A stretch of 64,000 nucleotides of DNA from Pachyseris speciosa (GCA_016490735.1 JAEMWC010000076.1:577001-641000), one strand, 5' to 3'. Counted from the first letter of the stretch, positions 9,890 through 21,494 are shown. The notes: a model not told the origin generated them from the letters alone. Program-made: numbers and translations.

Positions 9890-10870
9890 ATATCGACCAG
9901 AGGTAGGAATTAAAATTTCGAAAAATCCTTAAAAAATTCTGTGGACTACCCTAGGTATTCTATCAATGAAAAATATAAATTTTAGTTTCTTCGGACAAAT
10001 ATTTTGGTGATATGGAGGGTGTCACGTTTGGGCGCTTTATAACCTCTGCCAGATCGCTTTTTTTGCAGGCCCTAGACCGGGCTACGGAAAGAGCTCGATT
10101 TGAATCTAATTGAAACATCGTTCAAGTCACAAAGCTTTTTATCGTATTAACGAGCTCCTAACATACGTTTTGAGTGGTCATGCCCTTGAATTGATTGCGA
10201 CTAGAATATTTCACGGATTTTTAAATGTTTACAAAATGTTGAGGACTTCGCGCGAGCAAAATTTTGTCGAAATTCGAAGGCAAAAAATCACAACCGGTGC
10301 GTAATTTCAAACGACCAAAACTATTCTACATTAAAAAGCAATCTCTAAGCTTTCAAAATGTGGTTTTGAAACTTTGGGCAACATATGAAATGAACTTTTG
10401 GGAACGCGAAATTCACGGAGCACTTGAGTGAAATTTGACCCTTTCTGACTTGACAGTTTTGAGGTTCGGCACGACACAAATCAGTACTCAAACAAATATT
10501 TCAGCCCAAATAAGTGTAATGTAAGAAATCTCAAGTCTTACAGTTATAGATACATGCTTCATAGACATTGACTACAAAATTTACAACATTTTTCAGCCGA
10601 AAAGAACTCCGGCACATCCCAGGTTTTTGGTACTAAACTTTCCTGGCTAAATAAATGTGAACATGCACTGGGTCATGTTCTAATTGACTCAAAGCCAATA
10701 GTTCTACACAAAATATCTGTCCTGCTTAGTATATAATCAGGTGCACGACATGTTTGTTTGTACTTTTTGACCTTGTTCGTCTTCATTTCTGCAAAAAAAC
10801 CCAAAAACTACAGCGAAATCCCCGCACGCTCGACGTGTCACGCGTCGTGAAACAGCTGTTGCGCGAGTGC
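9874..10870. repeat. Left arm of a roughly 950-bp inverted repeat (LTR-like)
   Basis: This begins at the last codons of the gypsy tail (ATGTCTGTAAATATCGACC). It runs through AACCTCTGCCAGATCGC and CTCAAAACTGTCAAGTC-type text to the CGAAATCCCCGCACGCTCGA block near 10,818-10,840. The reverse complement of almost all of it is at 13,866-14,808. Its position after a pol stop suggests a long LTR. Confidence 0.6.
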
Positions 10871-13385
10871 TGTTCTGTAACATGACGCGCAAGGAGATCC
10901 GGCTACTTCAGTTTTATTTCCGGGTTGTGAAAGAATTCGATCTCTGATCTACATGTTATAGTTGCGCCAAAGGAATGCGCTTAAGATCAAATTTTCATAC
11001 GTTGCCGTTGTACCATGATTACAGATTCCTGGTAATCGTACGTGTCAAACAATCCACTGGTGCAACGTAAATAATTTGTTCTTTTTGTTTGTTTGTTTTA
11101 GTTAAGCACTTTTTTTATTTGTCCTGATTGTCTATCAGATGAGGAGATAACCGAATGTGTTGTAATACTTTTCAACACCTCATTATATAAAGCACGTGCA
11201 CAAATAACAACGTCCCAGTACAGTCAAATCTTGTGCTTGCGGCATCCATTTTGGTAGCGTAGTTTCGTGGTATATAGTTTTCTCTAGCGTTGAAAATAAG
11301 AAAGCCTCATTGCCAGCTAGAACACATCTGCTCGCTAATGTGGACGATACAGCGTGCAAATATGGAGCATTGGTTGGGGGAAAGTGCGCTTCAAGTACCA
11401 AATACCCGGGCACATAGTACGTGCGTATCAGAGACTGCAGCCGGTCTATTGAGCGCCACTTCACAGGCACCCTGCAAGTCAGTATTGCTAACTGTGGTTT
11501 GAAGACGGAAGCAGAGCTGATATTAGCGGGGATAGGTAAGGTTGAGACACACCTTTTTACTCTCGTGTTTAATAAGCTGTACTATGGTGTTGTGCACGCG
11601 CGCACCGGAGTAGCAAGGCAGGTAAAAATAAATAGGTTTAGCTATTGCCTCATAATTTGATTTATTAATCAACGGGTGTCAAAAGCGTGTAAAGCTAGAG
11701 CTAATGTATAACACTCTAGATGCGATTTCCTTGATCTCGGTCTGATCGTTTTGGTATTTTATCAAGTGATAGAGCAATGAGGAATTATAAGGTGCTTGCC
11801 GATTGGCCAAGATGCTAAAATATCCATGCGCATTCCCCGAGAAATTTTTATTTATTTATTTATTTTTTTATTTGCACTCTTCCCCTGAAATAATCAATGG
11901 CCAGTCCCCACATCAAACTGAGATGAAGATATACGCTGTAGGATTAAAAAAAAAAGTCAACTTTTAGGCTTAAGGGGCTGATATTTTGTGTTCTGGGAGC
12001 TGTTTAAGAATAAGGGAGGGCAGGGGAAGGGGGAGGGCCTTATTTTTTGGACTTAATACTTCTACGGAACCCCCAGTAAGACAAGGTAGCCTGCCTATAA
12101 AAATAGATTTGATAACACGCTGAGGGAACCAGCACACTTTGCGCTCATTTCCAAAGGAGCTGGAAATAAAACAAGGCTGGATCCTTAGCATGTTTTGAGG
12201 GTCGTGAATAAACCTGGGACTGAAATTATGTCGTATGATATAACGTTTTACCCATAAATTTTACCTTTACTTCCTTTGCTGGCAAAATTCGCACTATGAA
12301 CGATCACCTATCAAAGCAATAAGCGTCTGCTCCCCTCTACGATGAAAAAAATAATGAAACTGTTCCTTTGCTAATGCTTGCTAATGCGTGCATTTTGCTA
12401 TAGTCTTTCACTTTTTGGAATGTGAAGGCGGACATCGACTGCACCGGAACATGATAAGTGTTGCTCTTGTCCATAAGTGATTCTTGCAATATTTCGTCAG
12501 TCGGGCCATGGATATACCTAAATGACAGTTCCCATTATGTTTATTTTCATTTTTATTCCAGGTATATTTTAATTTCATGATTCGAGCTTTGAAATGTCGA
12601 TTTGCCCGAAGCACCGCCAGGATTCTGGTATCGGATGGCGCTGCCGGCAACAGTTACAATTCGAATTAGCGCTACGAGTCAGGGCGTGGTTTACTTTCCT
12701 ATAGATCGTATTACCGTGACGTCATCAAATTCTAAAATCAAAATAGCAAGGTTTTCTGAGTTTTTATTTACAACAGGTTGAAAATAACTTACAAATAATT
12801 ATTTTCTCGAGTTTCCAGTCCCTTAGCGTCTTTAGTTTAAAGAACAGAAATTTTCATAGTGCGTGACCAAGATCGGTCAGCTGTATGGTTAAAAAATAGT
12901 TTTCCCTTATGATTTTCAGCGTATAAAACATTTCAAGAATTCGAATATGTATATGTATAGTAGCTCAGAAGCAAAAAGAAAACCTCTTTATCGCATAAGT
13001 TAATGTACATTGTATTGGTTGATTTTGGTTACCTTACTTGTACATGTACTTACTTCAGTGTACATGGCGTCTGCATACAAAGCTCTATAAAGTTGCGTGA
13101 AAATTAAAAGTTTAGGCAGATAACTCAGAAAGGGTGTGCCACACAGACCTGAGACTTGTGAAATTGCTCATTTGCTAGTCTTTTGTCGCATCTCATTTTC
13201 TTGGCTTCTTTCATGGAACGGTTTCGGAATTTATTCTTGTACGCAGGTTTTTTTTTTCGGTTTTGGCGTGACGGTGAAAACGATCTATAAAGACTACCGC
13301 AAGAAAAAAGTCTGCCGAGTTCAAGTTATCAGTATTCTATTGTGATTTGCATGTTATTCAATCTAGAATTTATTTTTTTCCTAAC
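10871..13385. other. Unassigned DNA between the inverted arms
   Basis: About 2.5 kb with no reading frame I recognise, no RNA gene and no clear repeat. There are only short homopolymer and TTTA runs (about 11,848-11,872). It may be internal or flanking DNA of the inverted LTR-like pair. Confidence 0.4.
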
Positions 13386-13389
13386 AACC

Positions 13390-13800
13390 AGCCCGGTGGG
13401 GGGGGGGGGGGGGGTAAATTGGGTAGGGGTGTGCGACCCGCTTCCGGAAACCCTTACCCAATTTCAGAACAAATCTGCGATCGATTTTCCCTACACTATT
13501 TTACACCTCACCAAAAATTCGGTACCCTATTTCAGACCTATTCCACGTATACGGTTGGCATAAACATAATTTGAGAAGGGCTTTGTGACCCTTTTGTTGA
13601 TGGTCGTATCGCCTAATGATGAAGAGGTAGCTTCTTCTATAAAAACATACCCAATTAGAGACTAGAGTGCAAAAACCATACCCTATTTCAGACCAAAATG
13701 GTCAAAATCGACACCCTATTTCAGACAAAAACGGCTTAAAAACCATACCCTCTTTGGGACCTTACATACCTATATAGCCCATATAAGGGAGTACCCCTCC
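13390..13800 (+). mobile_element. G-tract MITE-like element, copy 2
   Basis: This starts with a long G run at 13,397-13,414 and carries repeated TACCCTATTTCAGACC units (near 13,505, 13,680 and 13,710). It ends AGTACCCCTCC. The same element, with better ends, is at 37,984-38,381, and a truncated minus copy is at about 4,330-4,490. Confidence 0.6.
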
Positions 13801-13865
13801 TGGACCTGTCTTCCGGGTCCTGAGTTCGATCTGCGTTCATGTTATGCAATACAATCTCGACTCCA

Positions 13866-14808
13866 CAAGACTCGTGACACGTCGATCGAGCGTGCGGGGA
13901 TTTCGCTGTAGTATTTGCGGAAATGAGGACGAACAAGGACAAAGGTATCGTGCACCTGATTATATACTACGCAGGACAGGTATTTGGTGTAGATTTTGAA
14001 CTATTGGATTTGACTGACATTTATTTAGGGAGGCAAGTTTAGGACTTAAAAGTTGGGATATGAGTTCTTTTCGGCTGAAAATTGCTGTAAATTTTATATT
14101 CAATGTCTATGAAGCATGTATGTATAACTGTAAGACTTGAAATTGCCTAAATTACACTTATTTTGGCTGAAATATTTGTTTGAGTATTGATTTGCGTCGC
14201 GCCGAACCTCAAAACTGCCAAGTCAGAAGGGTCAAATTTCACTCAAGTGCTCCGTGAATTTCGCGTTCCCAAAAGTTCATTTCATATGTTGCCCAAAGTT
14301 TCAAAACCACATTTTGAAAGCTTAGAGATTGCTTTTTAATGTAGAATAGTTTTTGTCGTTTGAAATTACGCACCGGTTGTGATTTTTTGCCTTCGATTTT
14401 CGACAAAATTTTGCTTGCTCGAAATCCTCAACGTTTTGTAAATATTTAAAAATCTGTTAAATATTCTAGTCGCAATCAATTCAAGGGCACGACCACTCAA
14501 AATAGGTGTTCAAACCTCTTTAATACGATAAGAAGCTTTGTGGCTTGAACGATGTTTCAATTAGATTCAAATCGAGCTCTTTCCGTAGCCCTGTCTAGGG
14601 CCTGGATAAAGCGATCTGGCAGAGGTTATAAAGCGCCCAAACTTGACACCCTCCACATCACCAAAATATTCATCCAGTGAAAGTAAAATTTATATTTTCA
14701 TTAATGGAATACCTAGGGTAGTCCACAGAATTTTTTTCGGATTTTTCGAAACTTTTATAATTCCTACCTCTGGTCGATATTTACAGACATCCGCTCTTAA
14801 GGATTTTG
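13866..14808. repeat. Right arm of the roughly 950-bp inverted repeat
   Basis: This is the reverse complement of 9,874-10,870, with scattered substitutions and short indels. It ends at the counterpart of the last pol codons (CCGCTCTT at about 14,800). It reads as an LTR-like unit of the same family in opposite orientation. Confidence 0.6.
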
Positions 14809-14914
14809 TTCTGTCATAAGTGATTCGTATAAGGACTTTGCTTACCTTGAAAGACTTGTTCTTGTAACTTCGAAGAACTCGGACATTGTGAACTGTTGAT
14901 GCCTTTGTGAGAAG

Positions 14915-14945
<31 letters not shown>

Positions 14946-15406
14946 TATTTGTTCATTTTCAAGGAAAGATGCGTCGTTGTTCTTTTTTTCATTTTAGTTC
15001 ATTTATCTCTTTTCAAGGGAAGATGTGCCGATAGCTATTATCATAACGCGTTTGTAACCAATTTATGTAATGCCTAGTATATTTAACTGCTAATAAAGTA
15101 TTAAAACAAGGGATGAAGATGCACGATGAATTTATTCCTCTGGTTGAGTAATTGAATTAAAACGTGTACTCTTGGTATGTGTAATAAGAGACCTTATCTC
15201 TAAAAACTGCGCGGATTTGAAGCATTTCTCTAAGTCTTAAAAAAACAACTACCAATTTCTGTAAGTCAAGAATTTTTAATCTCCTTGTAACATAACTTAT
15301 TTTGAAACCTCCGCTTTTTACAAAGAGGTCAAAATAAATATTTTACTTTCATGAAAAAAAAAATTAAAAAAATTATAATAATAATAAATTATAATAATAA
15401 GTGGTT
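14809..15406. other. No gene seen; A/T-rich, TTTA microsatellite
   Basis: This holds a TTTA repeat at about 14,918-14,948 and A/T-rich sequence with no recognisable frame or repeat family. Confidence 0.4.
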
Positions 15407-15434
15407 GCCAGCGTTTGCACGTGCGAATGCCAAC

Positions 15435-16003
15435 TTCAACTTTATTTCAGTAAAAAGACTGGCCCGCAAAATAGGAATTGCTAATCTAGGCTGCCCAGCG
15501 GAACAGGAATTAAAATGAAAAGAAAAGAAGAAACGAAAGGAAGGAATAATATTTTAAGTTTCAATACTTCGTATTTTTATCATTGTTTTATTTTAATTAC
15601 CATTGCATCTAAGGAAAAAACGACAAGGAAATTTACGGAGAGCTGAAAGCATGTAATTTATACAATGTAAATTACTTAACTGTTGAACCAACTTTTTTAA
15701 TTATCACCGGCGCCTCAATATAGTTATTTTCTCTTTTTAAAATATCGGAAAGCAATCCGTGAAGTACTTTGGTGAATTCCTTTTAGGAAGATCTCTAATA
15801 TAAAAAGGTATCTCATTCAAAAGAAACAAGGAGTTTTTGTGTATTTCCAGCTTTAAGCTTTTAACGTGAAAGGTACCAGAAGTAGATGACCGTGTATTGT
15901 ATGAATGAATTGTTGAGGTTTTTTCAAATGAATTTAAGAGATTTGGTGGCGAATGGTTGTTGTTGATGTCATGCATTAGACGAGCTACAGACTTATAATG
16001 CAC
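15435..16003 (-). pseudogene. Non-LTR retrotransposon 3' end (CR1/L2/Jockey-like)
   Basis: An 89-codon minus-strand frame at 15,737-16,003 reads VARLMHDINNNHSPPNLL and then HSYNTRSSTSGTFHVKSL. This is the conserved end of ORF2 after the reverse transcriptase in this LINE group. Its 3' UTR runs to about 15,435, where AATAAAGTTGAAG on the minus strand supplies a poly(A)-like end. It is 5'-truncated, as LINE insertions usually are. Confidence 0.6.
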
Positions 16004-16330
16004 ATGTCATCGTCTTCCCCGTGAGGTCGACCCCCGGGCTAACCAGGGGGATTGTAAAATCAGTCAAGCAAACTTGAGGAATTTCCCGGGGGGTCGGGGA
16101 ATCTCTCTAGACAAAGCCCCCTGGATGAGGTGTCTCTCAGCTGAAAATCCCCGTGACATCCTTTTCAAACTTGTGAATTCCCCCACCCCCTAATGTTTGA
16201 TCGTAAAACAATGTCAAGATTTTCCCCTACCCTCGGGCAAAGAATCCCATCCATCTCCTTATTTTCCCCCACATATCTCCCTGGTAGGCCCGGGGGTCGA
16301 CCCCACGGGGAAGCCGATGACATGTGCATA
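16003..16330. mobile_element. Palindromic-end MITE, copy 1
   Basis: Both ends form a long inverted repeat: GCACATGTCATCG at about 16,000-16,012 against CGATGACATGTGC at 16,315-16,327. The inverted repeat continues as CTTCCCCGTGAGGTCGACCC against GGTCGACCCCACGGGGAAG. The 325-bp interior has no reading frame. A second copy is at 36,494-36,823. Confidence 0.7.
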
Positions 16331-16630
16331 ATACATAAATGACACTGATAATATATCAGCGTCGATAAATACACCGCGTGGTGTGTGCATATATTTAGCT
16401 GTCATTATTTATGCGGCGTCATTTTCTCGATGCCTTTAAAACTCTGTACTTTTCAACCTGCTAGGATCTACATATCCAATAAAAGTTTAAACGTTACACA
16501 CTGCTCCCTTAAAGGGCCCTCCTACAACCTCCCTATGCATAGTAGTACTAAAATGCAGTAATGGTTCTTACCACACTTTCTGATTTGCAATATTAATTAT
16601 CTCCAAAAAATTATTGTAAACAATGCCTAC

Positions 16631-17077
16631 CTGTGGAAAGGACTGAACAGACCACAGCACAATTGCGATCCACTCAGCGTTTGTTGCAGCATTTTCGACC
16701 GCAAGTTCCAGACTAATCACAGCAATCCAGATCAAAAAACAGCACTTCATCTGCACAGCATGCTTAGAGTAAAGCCAGAACTGCACGAGGATGACAAACT
16801 CTAGAATGGGCATATACACCGCCGATATTTTGGTATACAACGGTAATGGTTCACCAGAAAACGCGAAGAACAAATTGACTAAAGAAGCCGTAAAGTTTGC
16901 AGTAGCCGACAGAATGCTTAGGCCCTCTACGGAACGTCGTTTTCTGTTCTTCCTTATTTGCGGTACCAAAACAACGAACCAGATAGTGGTGCTAATGTAG
17001 CCACAGACGTTTGCAAACCCGCACACCGCGTTTGGCCATGTCGGTCGACAGTTGTTGTAAATAACATTTCTAGCCAT
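16631..17077 (-). CDS. PQ-loop transporter copy 3, exon 1
   Basis: This 149-codon first exon starts at ATG in the context CCAATGGC, conserved in all three copies, and ends at CAG before a GTAGGC donor (16,630). It encodes TM1 containing the first PQ-loop (VVLVPQIRKNRKRRSVEGLS, residues about 36-55). TM2 (NFTASLVNLFFAF), TM3 (ISAVYMPILEFVILV), TM4 (CCFLIWIAVISLEL) and TM5 (WIAIVLWSVQSFPQ) follow, where the second PQ motif straddles the intron. PQ-loop proteins of the SLC66 family are mostly lysosomal amino-acid exporters. The substrate here is unknown. Relative to copies 1 and 2 it lacks about five residues before TM4. Confidence 0.8.
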
Positions 17078-17826
17078 TGGCCTTATTTGTCTGTCAATAC
17101 GACAAAACTTTGCCTAAGCAAAGACATGTTCAAGGGATTCGCCACGTTGAATAGAACATACCGGAAGTTACGTGATGAGTTCTGGGAATTGAACTGACCC
17201 GCTGTGGGTGGTGGGGTAGGGAGGAGCAGGGGAAGGGTGGGAGGGATTGCCATTCCATTCATACAAATACGCGCGCTTATGGCAAGAAATGTTTCCGGAA
17301 CAACCGGAGATCCCATTTTCTTTTACAGCTGGTCATCTATTCTGTAGACAATTTCTATGTTTTCTTTAGCCATCAAGTGTTTAATGTGCCAATGAGATTT
17401 CAACTTTCGCTAAATATCAAGAGGAAGCACATTAGGATAACAACCGGAGAATCTTCAAGGCTGAATGTATAGATTTCCCCTGTCATTATTGTGAAGAACG
17501 GTCCTGAAACTCTTGGCCCTGAAGTAAATAAACTGAAGTGAATAAGAGAGAATAAGAGCAGGGAAATCTAATGGTCGTGACAAAGAAGCAGACGAGAGGG
17601 AGAAGGAATTTGGAGTAATTAACGTTATTTTTCTGCATTATGGGAGCAGTTGTCACTTGCTTAAAGTATTACTTTATAATTCTGTCGACTCTTGACCATT
17701 ATGAGTAATGTGAGAATATAAACCAGGATACTGACATCATGTGGAATGGAACTGTACACACGGCTGATCCAAATGTTCCTTAATTACAATAACCATTCCA
17801 GCACTTCCCCGCAGGTCAAGTGACAG
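17078..17826. repeat. Duplicated 5' flank of the PQ-loop gene (three copies)
   Basis: This upstream sequence is shared with 39,059-39,806 and 48,865-49,765 and presumably contains the promoter. Conserved blocks include GGAAGTTACGTGATG at about 17,160, the G-rich GTGGGTGGTGGGGTAGGGAG at 17,204 and GAGAATATAAACCAGGATAC at about 17,711. No frame is conserved between copies. Confidence 0.6.
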
Positions 17827-17960
17827 TTAAAGCCTGGTTTCCATGTCGGTCTGCGATAGGTCTGCGACACGATCGGCGATCGGTCTGCGTCACGTTGCAG
17901 ACATATGGAAACATTTGCCCCCGTCGTTGCGGCAGTCTGCGACACACGGTCGGGGTGATC
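17827..17960. mobile_element. Half of a foldback MITE (AGCCTGGTTTCC end)
   Basis: The terminal sequence AAGCCTGGTTTCCAT and the repeated GGTCTGCG/GATCGGCGATCGG interior match the left half of the complete foldback element at 39,810-40,104. The right half is replaced by a G-rich repeat. Confidence 0.55.
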
Positions 17961-17984
17961 TGTGTATCCTGGGAATTCTTATGC

Positions 17985-18215
17985 ACCTGTCACTGTAAAC
18001 CCCTACCCCCTCCCCACCCTGGGTAAACATGGGGCATGGGTGGGGCTTTGTGGGATCGTTGACTCTTTGCCCTGCCCGAGGGGGTGGGGGATTAATTCAT
18101 TTTTTTTCGTTGCGTTTCCAGGGAGGTGGGGGATTAGTACATTCTAGCTTTTGCTTTGCCCTATGGGGTGGAGGATTAGTACATTTTAGTTCGTTGCCTT
18201 GCCCGAGCAGGAGAA
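17985..18215. repeat. G/C-rich GTAAACCCC-type repeat
   Basis: This contains CACTGTAAACCCCTACCCCC and repeated GAGGTGGGGGATTAGTACATT units. Inverted relatives lie at 19,400-19,555 and 40,570-40,750. Related G-rich stretches are at 20,278-20,545, 32,795-32,940 and 34,730-34,810. It is probably a MITE family with G-rich ends. Its borders are not resolved. Confidence 0.4.
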
Positions 18216-18235
18216 GGAGACTTTCCTCTAGATCC

Positions 18236-18755
18236 TATCACCACAGTTCCCAAGAGAGACGTTATCCTTGTCCTGCCTTATTTTTTAATAGGTTTACAAA
18301 GCGAATCTATCACACGCCGTTTAAAATCTTCAGCTGTTAGTAAATTTTATGGTTATGTTAATCTTAAAGTAATTTTTCAAAACACTCGTCGTATGAAGTC
18401 TTTTTTCCCTTACAAAGATCGCTTCAATTGCTCTCAGAAATCAAGATTGTATATAAAGCTACTTGTTGGGATTGTGATGCCTTTTACATTAGCAAAACAA
18501 AGCGTCGTTTACATAACCGGAAGACCGAACATTTCGGAGCTCTGACTCAGACAGGCCACGCTTCCGCCGTTGCTGATCACACAATCTCAACTGGTCACAA
18601 CATCAAATGGGATCACTTTGAAGTTTTGGCAGATGGACGATCCGATTTACATTGTAAGATAAAAGAGACGTTATTGATAAGAGACTTGCAAACCTGCCCT
18701 AAATGATAACGTTGGCAGTGAAAAACTCTGGCTTTATTAAATTGGCCCGATGTTA
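18236..18755 (+). pseudogene. Penelope-like element C-terminus with GIY-YIG nuclease, frameshifted
   Basis: Pieces of frame read VILVLPYFLIGLQSESITR, then FQNTRRMKSFFPYKDR, then a 92-codon frame (18,428-18,706). That frame carries the GIY-YIG-type core KIVYKATCWDCDAFYISKTK and RRLHNRKTEHF. A further frame change near 18,690 restores the usual ending NDNVGSEKLWLY. This order matches the linker and GIY-YIG endonuclease of Penelope-like retroelements. At least two frameshifts make it non-functional, and the reverse transcriptase is absent. A hammerhead-like motif follows at 18,827. Confidence 0.7.
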
Positions 18756-18826
18756 TTCTTTATATTAGCAGTATATTTTTAATCTCTGTACCAGTACTTC
18801 GCTTTCGCCTAAATTTTTATAACCGT

Positions 18827-18866
18827 CACTTCTGAAGATGTATGTTGTAACATACGAAACGTTAAG
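18827..18866 (+). ncRNA. Degenerate hammerhead-like motif 3' of the Penelope fragment
   Basis: CTGAAGA is followed by one extra base, a hairpin with stem GTATGT/ACATAC, and GAAAC. These are the two conserved core strings of a hammerhead around stem II. Stem III would be only two pairs, and stem I is not supported, so activity is doubtful. Confidence 0.35.
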
Positions 18867-18949
18867 TTTGCAATGAATTCAAGTTCCTAAAACATGCGTT
18901 GGTTTGTCATGTTTATATCCGCAGTTTGTTTTCTTTTTCTCAGAAGGAG

Positions 18950-20098
18950 ACTTTAATAACCCGGTTGTGAAGGGGTCTTGAACGAGAGCCTGGTAACAAG
19001 ACAGTTCGCCGCATTATTGGAAACGTGCTGTCTTCTTCAGTACGGCCGAGTGAAAGGTACAGAGAATCTGCTGAATTTCTATGTTATGAATGCCCATCGA
19101 TTCTTTTTATTTCTAGGGAGGAAAACATGATAGGATGTGACAGTTTGCATTATAGTGTGAAGTGGTACCATTTTCCATGTGCAGGGATGACCAGGGATTG
19201 ATATAGGGCGCATTGCCTGCCGGAAAAGTTGAAGACATAATTAACTGCTTTATCTGCTTTTATGGTCATGTGTCCTGAATGAGGCTAGAAAATTTGGCAC
19301 TTGTTCCATGTGAAAATGTGTTGACCAATCGTTGAAGTATTCAAACATAAATGCCAATCACACTTCTGAAAGTGATACTGCCGGTTTAGACAAGGATTTT
19401 TTTTGTCCCGTTGGTGGGGGATTATCCTCATTTTGGTAGGGATTATACCCGAAAATATGGCCCCTGTATGTAGGGCATTAGCCTTGTTTGGTTTTGTTCT
19501 GTGGCTAGTGCCCCATGTTTCCCCGGGGTGGGGGTTTACTGTGACAGGTACATTATACCAACGAAATCACTTCAATCTATTCAAGTCTACATTAGGTAAG
19601 TTTAGTTGTCACTTGCTCTTTTGTGAACACGGAGCAATTAGAAATTCAAAGCTTGGAGAAATACATCGAGAATCCAGTACAAGCCTGTTCAATCGGTTAC
19701 GGTGATCGGATCGCATTCAAACGGTTGGAAGTTTGGAAAGTATCGCGTCGTGTAAACTCTGCTTTGTTCAAGAGACCTCTTTAAGTCACCTTAGTGACTA
19801 AAAGAGCTGGCACATCCCAAATGAAAAGAGTGGGGACGAATACTAATTTGGAAGGTCTTTCTTTGCGACCTCATCTACACCGAGACGGCTTACTAGCTGC
19901 AATACAGTAAACAGCAATGTGCGTGTGACGAAACGCGTGAACGTAGTTTCGCTTTCATAGTTTTGTATAAACCCAGCAAACGACATGCTCTCAGCAAAAA
20001 CGAGCAAAAGAAAGTGATGAAGTGGTGAGTGCTGGAACAGTATTGGAGCAGTCATATGCTTTGTCTGAAGTAATTGACTCTTCACCAAAGAATTCTTA
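18950..20098. repeat. Duplicated inter-gene segment (paralogous with 40,120-41,270)
   Basis: Colinear similarity begins at ATAACCCGGTTG (about 18,957 and 40,123) and continues past GGTAAGTTTAGTTGTCACTTG (about 19,594 and 40,792). It may contain further small plus-strand exons, but none could be defended. Confidence 0.55.
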
Positions 20099-20099
20099 G

Positions 20100-20274
20100 T
20101 CGACAATATTCCGACGGTAACATACTCGAACTTGAGGAAGATAACAAGGTAACTTATTTTCGATGGTTACTGTAAGTACTTTGTTATCTCATTAAGTGAT
20201 CAGAAGAGCACCGTATCGCTGAACCAGCAGTTAGCCCAGGTACAAGAGGCTCTTACAAAGCTTAACGCACAAGT
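20100..20274 (+). pseudogene. Coiled-coil plus-strand exon pair, broken copy
   Basis: Exon a ends at AACAAG|GTAACT (20,148) and encodes RQYSDGNILELEEDNK. Exon b begins after GATCAG (20,203) and encodes KSTVSLNQQLAQVQEALTKL followed by NAQVH. It is then cut off by a G-rich repeat at 20,275. The intact counterpart is at 41,246-41,487. Substitutions between copies are few and mostly conservative. No family was recognised. Confidence 0.4.
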
Positions 20275-20277
20275 TCA

Positions 20278-20545
20278 CGCCCACGGGAAATTGACTGAGG
20301 GGGCCTTCCCCTGGGTAGGGGTAGGGATTTTGACATTTACGCGTTGCCCAAGGGTCGGGAATTTGACATGGCCGCCATCTTACAAATCAGAAAGAAATTG
20401 GACTCTGTTAGAAAAAGTTACCCCAGGGGCGGGAAATTGACATTCAGTTGGTGCCTGGGGGTGGAGAATTTGACTCTGTCTTCCATGAAAATTACCCTGG
20501 GTCTGCCCCCTCCCCCCCCTCCCCCACCCTGGGGCTTAGCATTGA
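20278..20545. repeat. G-rich repeat interrupting the coiled-coil exon
   Basis: Degenerate units of the type GGGAATTTGACATT alternate with G/C runs and end in C-rich sequence at about 20,503-20,534. It resembles the G-rich families at 18.0 and 34.8 kb. It is absent from the paralogous site at 41.43 kb. Confidence 0.4.
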
Positions 20546-21068
20546 TAGGTGCATTAGTTGTCTAGATAAAATAATTAAATATAAATTCCTATAGAACTCT
20601 ATTTCATTTCCGCTTTACAGCCATATAATCGGTAACTACCACATCTTGACAATCTTCATAATGAGAATCGAAACGTTTATGAATAAAGTTATGCTATAAA
20701 GAACGAATCATGATTCCAGTAAAGAAATGTTTCACCAACTTTTCAGCAGAACAAAGGAGGTATGAGAAACGTTCTTCCTAAATAATTAGACTGAGGACGT
20801 GTCTAAACGTATTTTTTTGACGTTTACTGTAAAACGTTTTGATTTCAGTCAGGGATTAAAATAGAAATAAAAATGTCTACATCTTCTGTACTAATATTTC
20901 TATCGTACGCAAGAAACGCTTTCTTTACACGACTATATAAATTTGCTACGTTCACGCATTAACTACATGATTTGCAGGGTTATTTTACCAACTTCTTCGC
21001 TATTCATATGCTTATTCACGTGTCAACCACGTGGACTGCACGGGTTGATCGGCGCAGCAGCTGCCGAA

Positions 21069-21494
21069 TCACGCGAATAGCGAGTAAGCGAAGTGCATGC
21101 GGCCCTCACGGTGATTCCGATACAAAAGTGCGCCAAACAGCACAACGGCGACCACAAGTGGCGCGAAAATTCCCCACGCGTGGTGTGTGTTCACGCAAAC
21201 GCATACACTGAATACCGCAATCGCGAGGAGCAGATAACCAACAAAAAACCGTTGGTAGCTTGGGATGTCGCGTATTCTGGCGCGAAACTTGAGATTTGGT
21301 CTGACAACAGGACATTTGGAGGCCATCTCCCCTACAGAGGCTCTACCGGCTTCTACTGAGCTTCCGAGATCGCCCGTCAGAGGGTCGTTGGTTTCCAGAT
21401 CTTCTTCGCTTGAATTGCCACGACTGTCGTATGTAGCAGACGTTACTGTGGTCTCCGGGGACTCCTGGGGTTGAGGTTTGGGATACCAGATCAC
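21069..21494 (-). CDS. PQ-loop transporter copy 2, exon 3 (C-terminus, shortened)
   Basis: The exon follows acceptor TTTTAG (21,495-21,500 on the minus strand) and starts VIWYPKPQ, continuing TM7 from exon 2 in phase 0. An acidic Ser/Thr-rich loop leads to two more hydrophobic helices (FFVGYLLLAIAVFSVCVCV and WGIFAPLVVAVVLFGALLY). It then ends NHREGRMHFAYSLFA and stops at TGA. Copy 1 reads on for 14 more residues: the aligned codon there is TTG, so a nonsense change shortened this copy. The protein would have about 9 membrane segments instead of the 7 usual for PQ-loop proteins. Confidence 0.75.
   Translation of the reverse strand: MIWYPKPQPQESPETTVTSATYDSRGNSSEEDLETNDPLTGDLGSSVEAGRASVGEMASKCPVVRPNLKFRARIRDIPSYQRFFVGYLLLAIAVFSVCVCVNTHHAWGIFAPLVVAVVLFGALLYRNHREGRMHFAYSLFA

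Larger units (their letters stand above)
15407..16498 (+). mobile_element. Solo Ty3/gypsy LTR interrupted by LINE and MITE
   Basis: The left piece at 15,407-15,434 (TTTGCACGTGCGAATGCC) and right piece at 16,373-16,498 (GTGTGTGCATATATTTAGC to AAACGTTACA) together rebuild the same LTR as 2,156-2,302 plus 6,855-6,887. The roughly 940 bp between are a LINE 3' end and a palindromic MITE. The right piece contains the unsplit CTAGGATCTACATATCC point where BEL/Pao entered the other copy. Confidence 0.65.
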
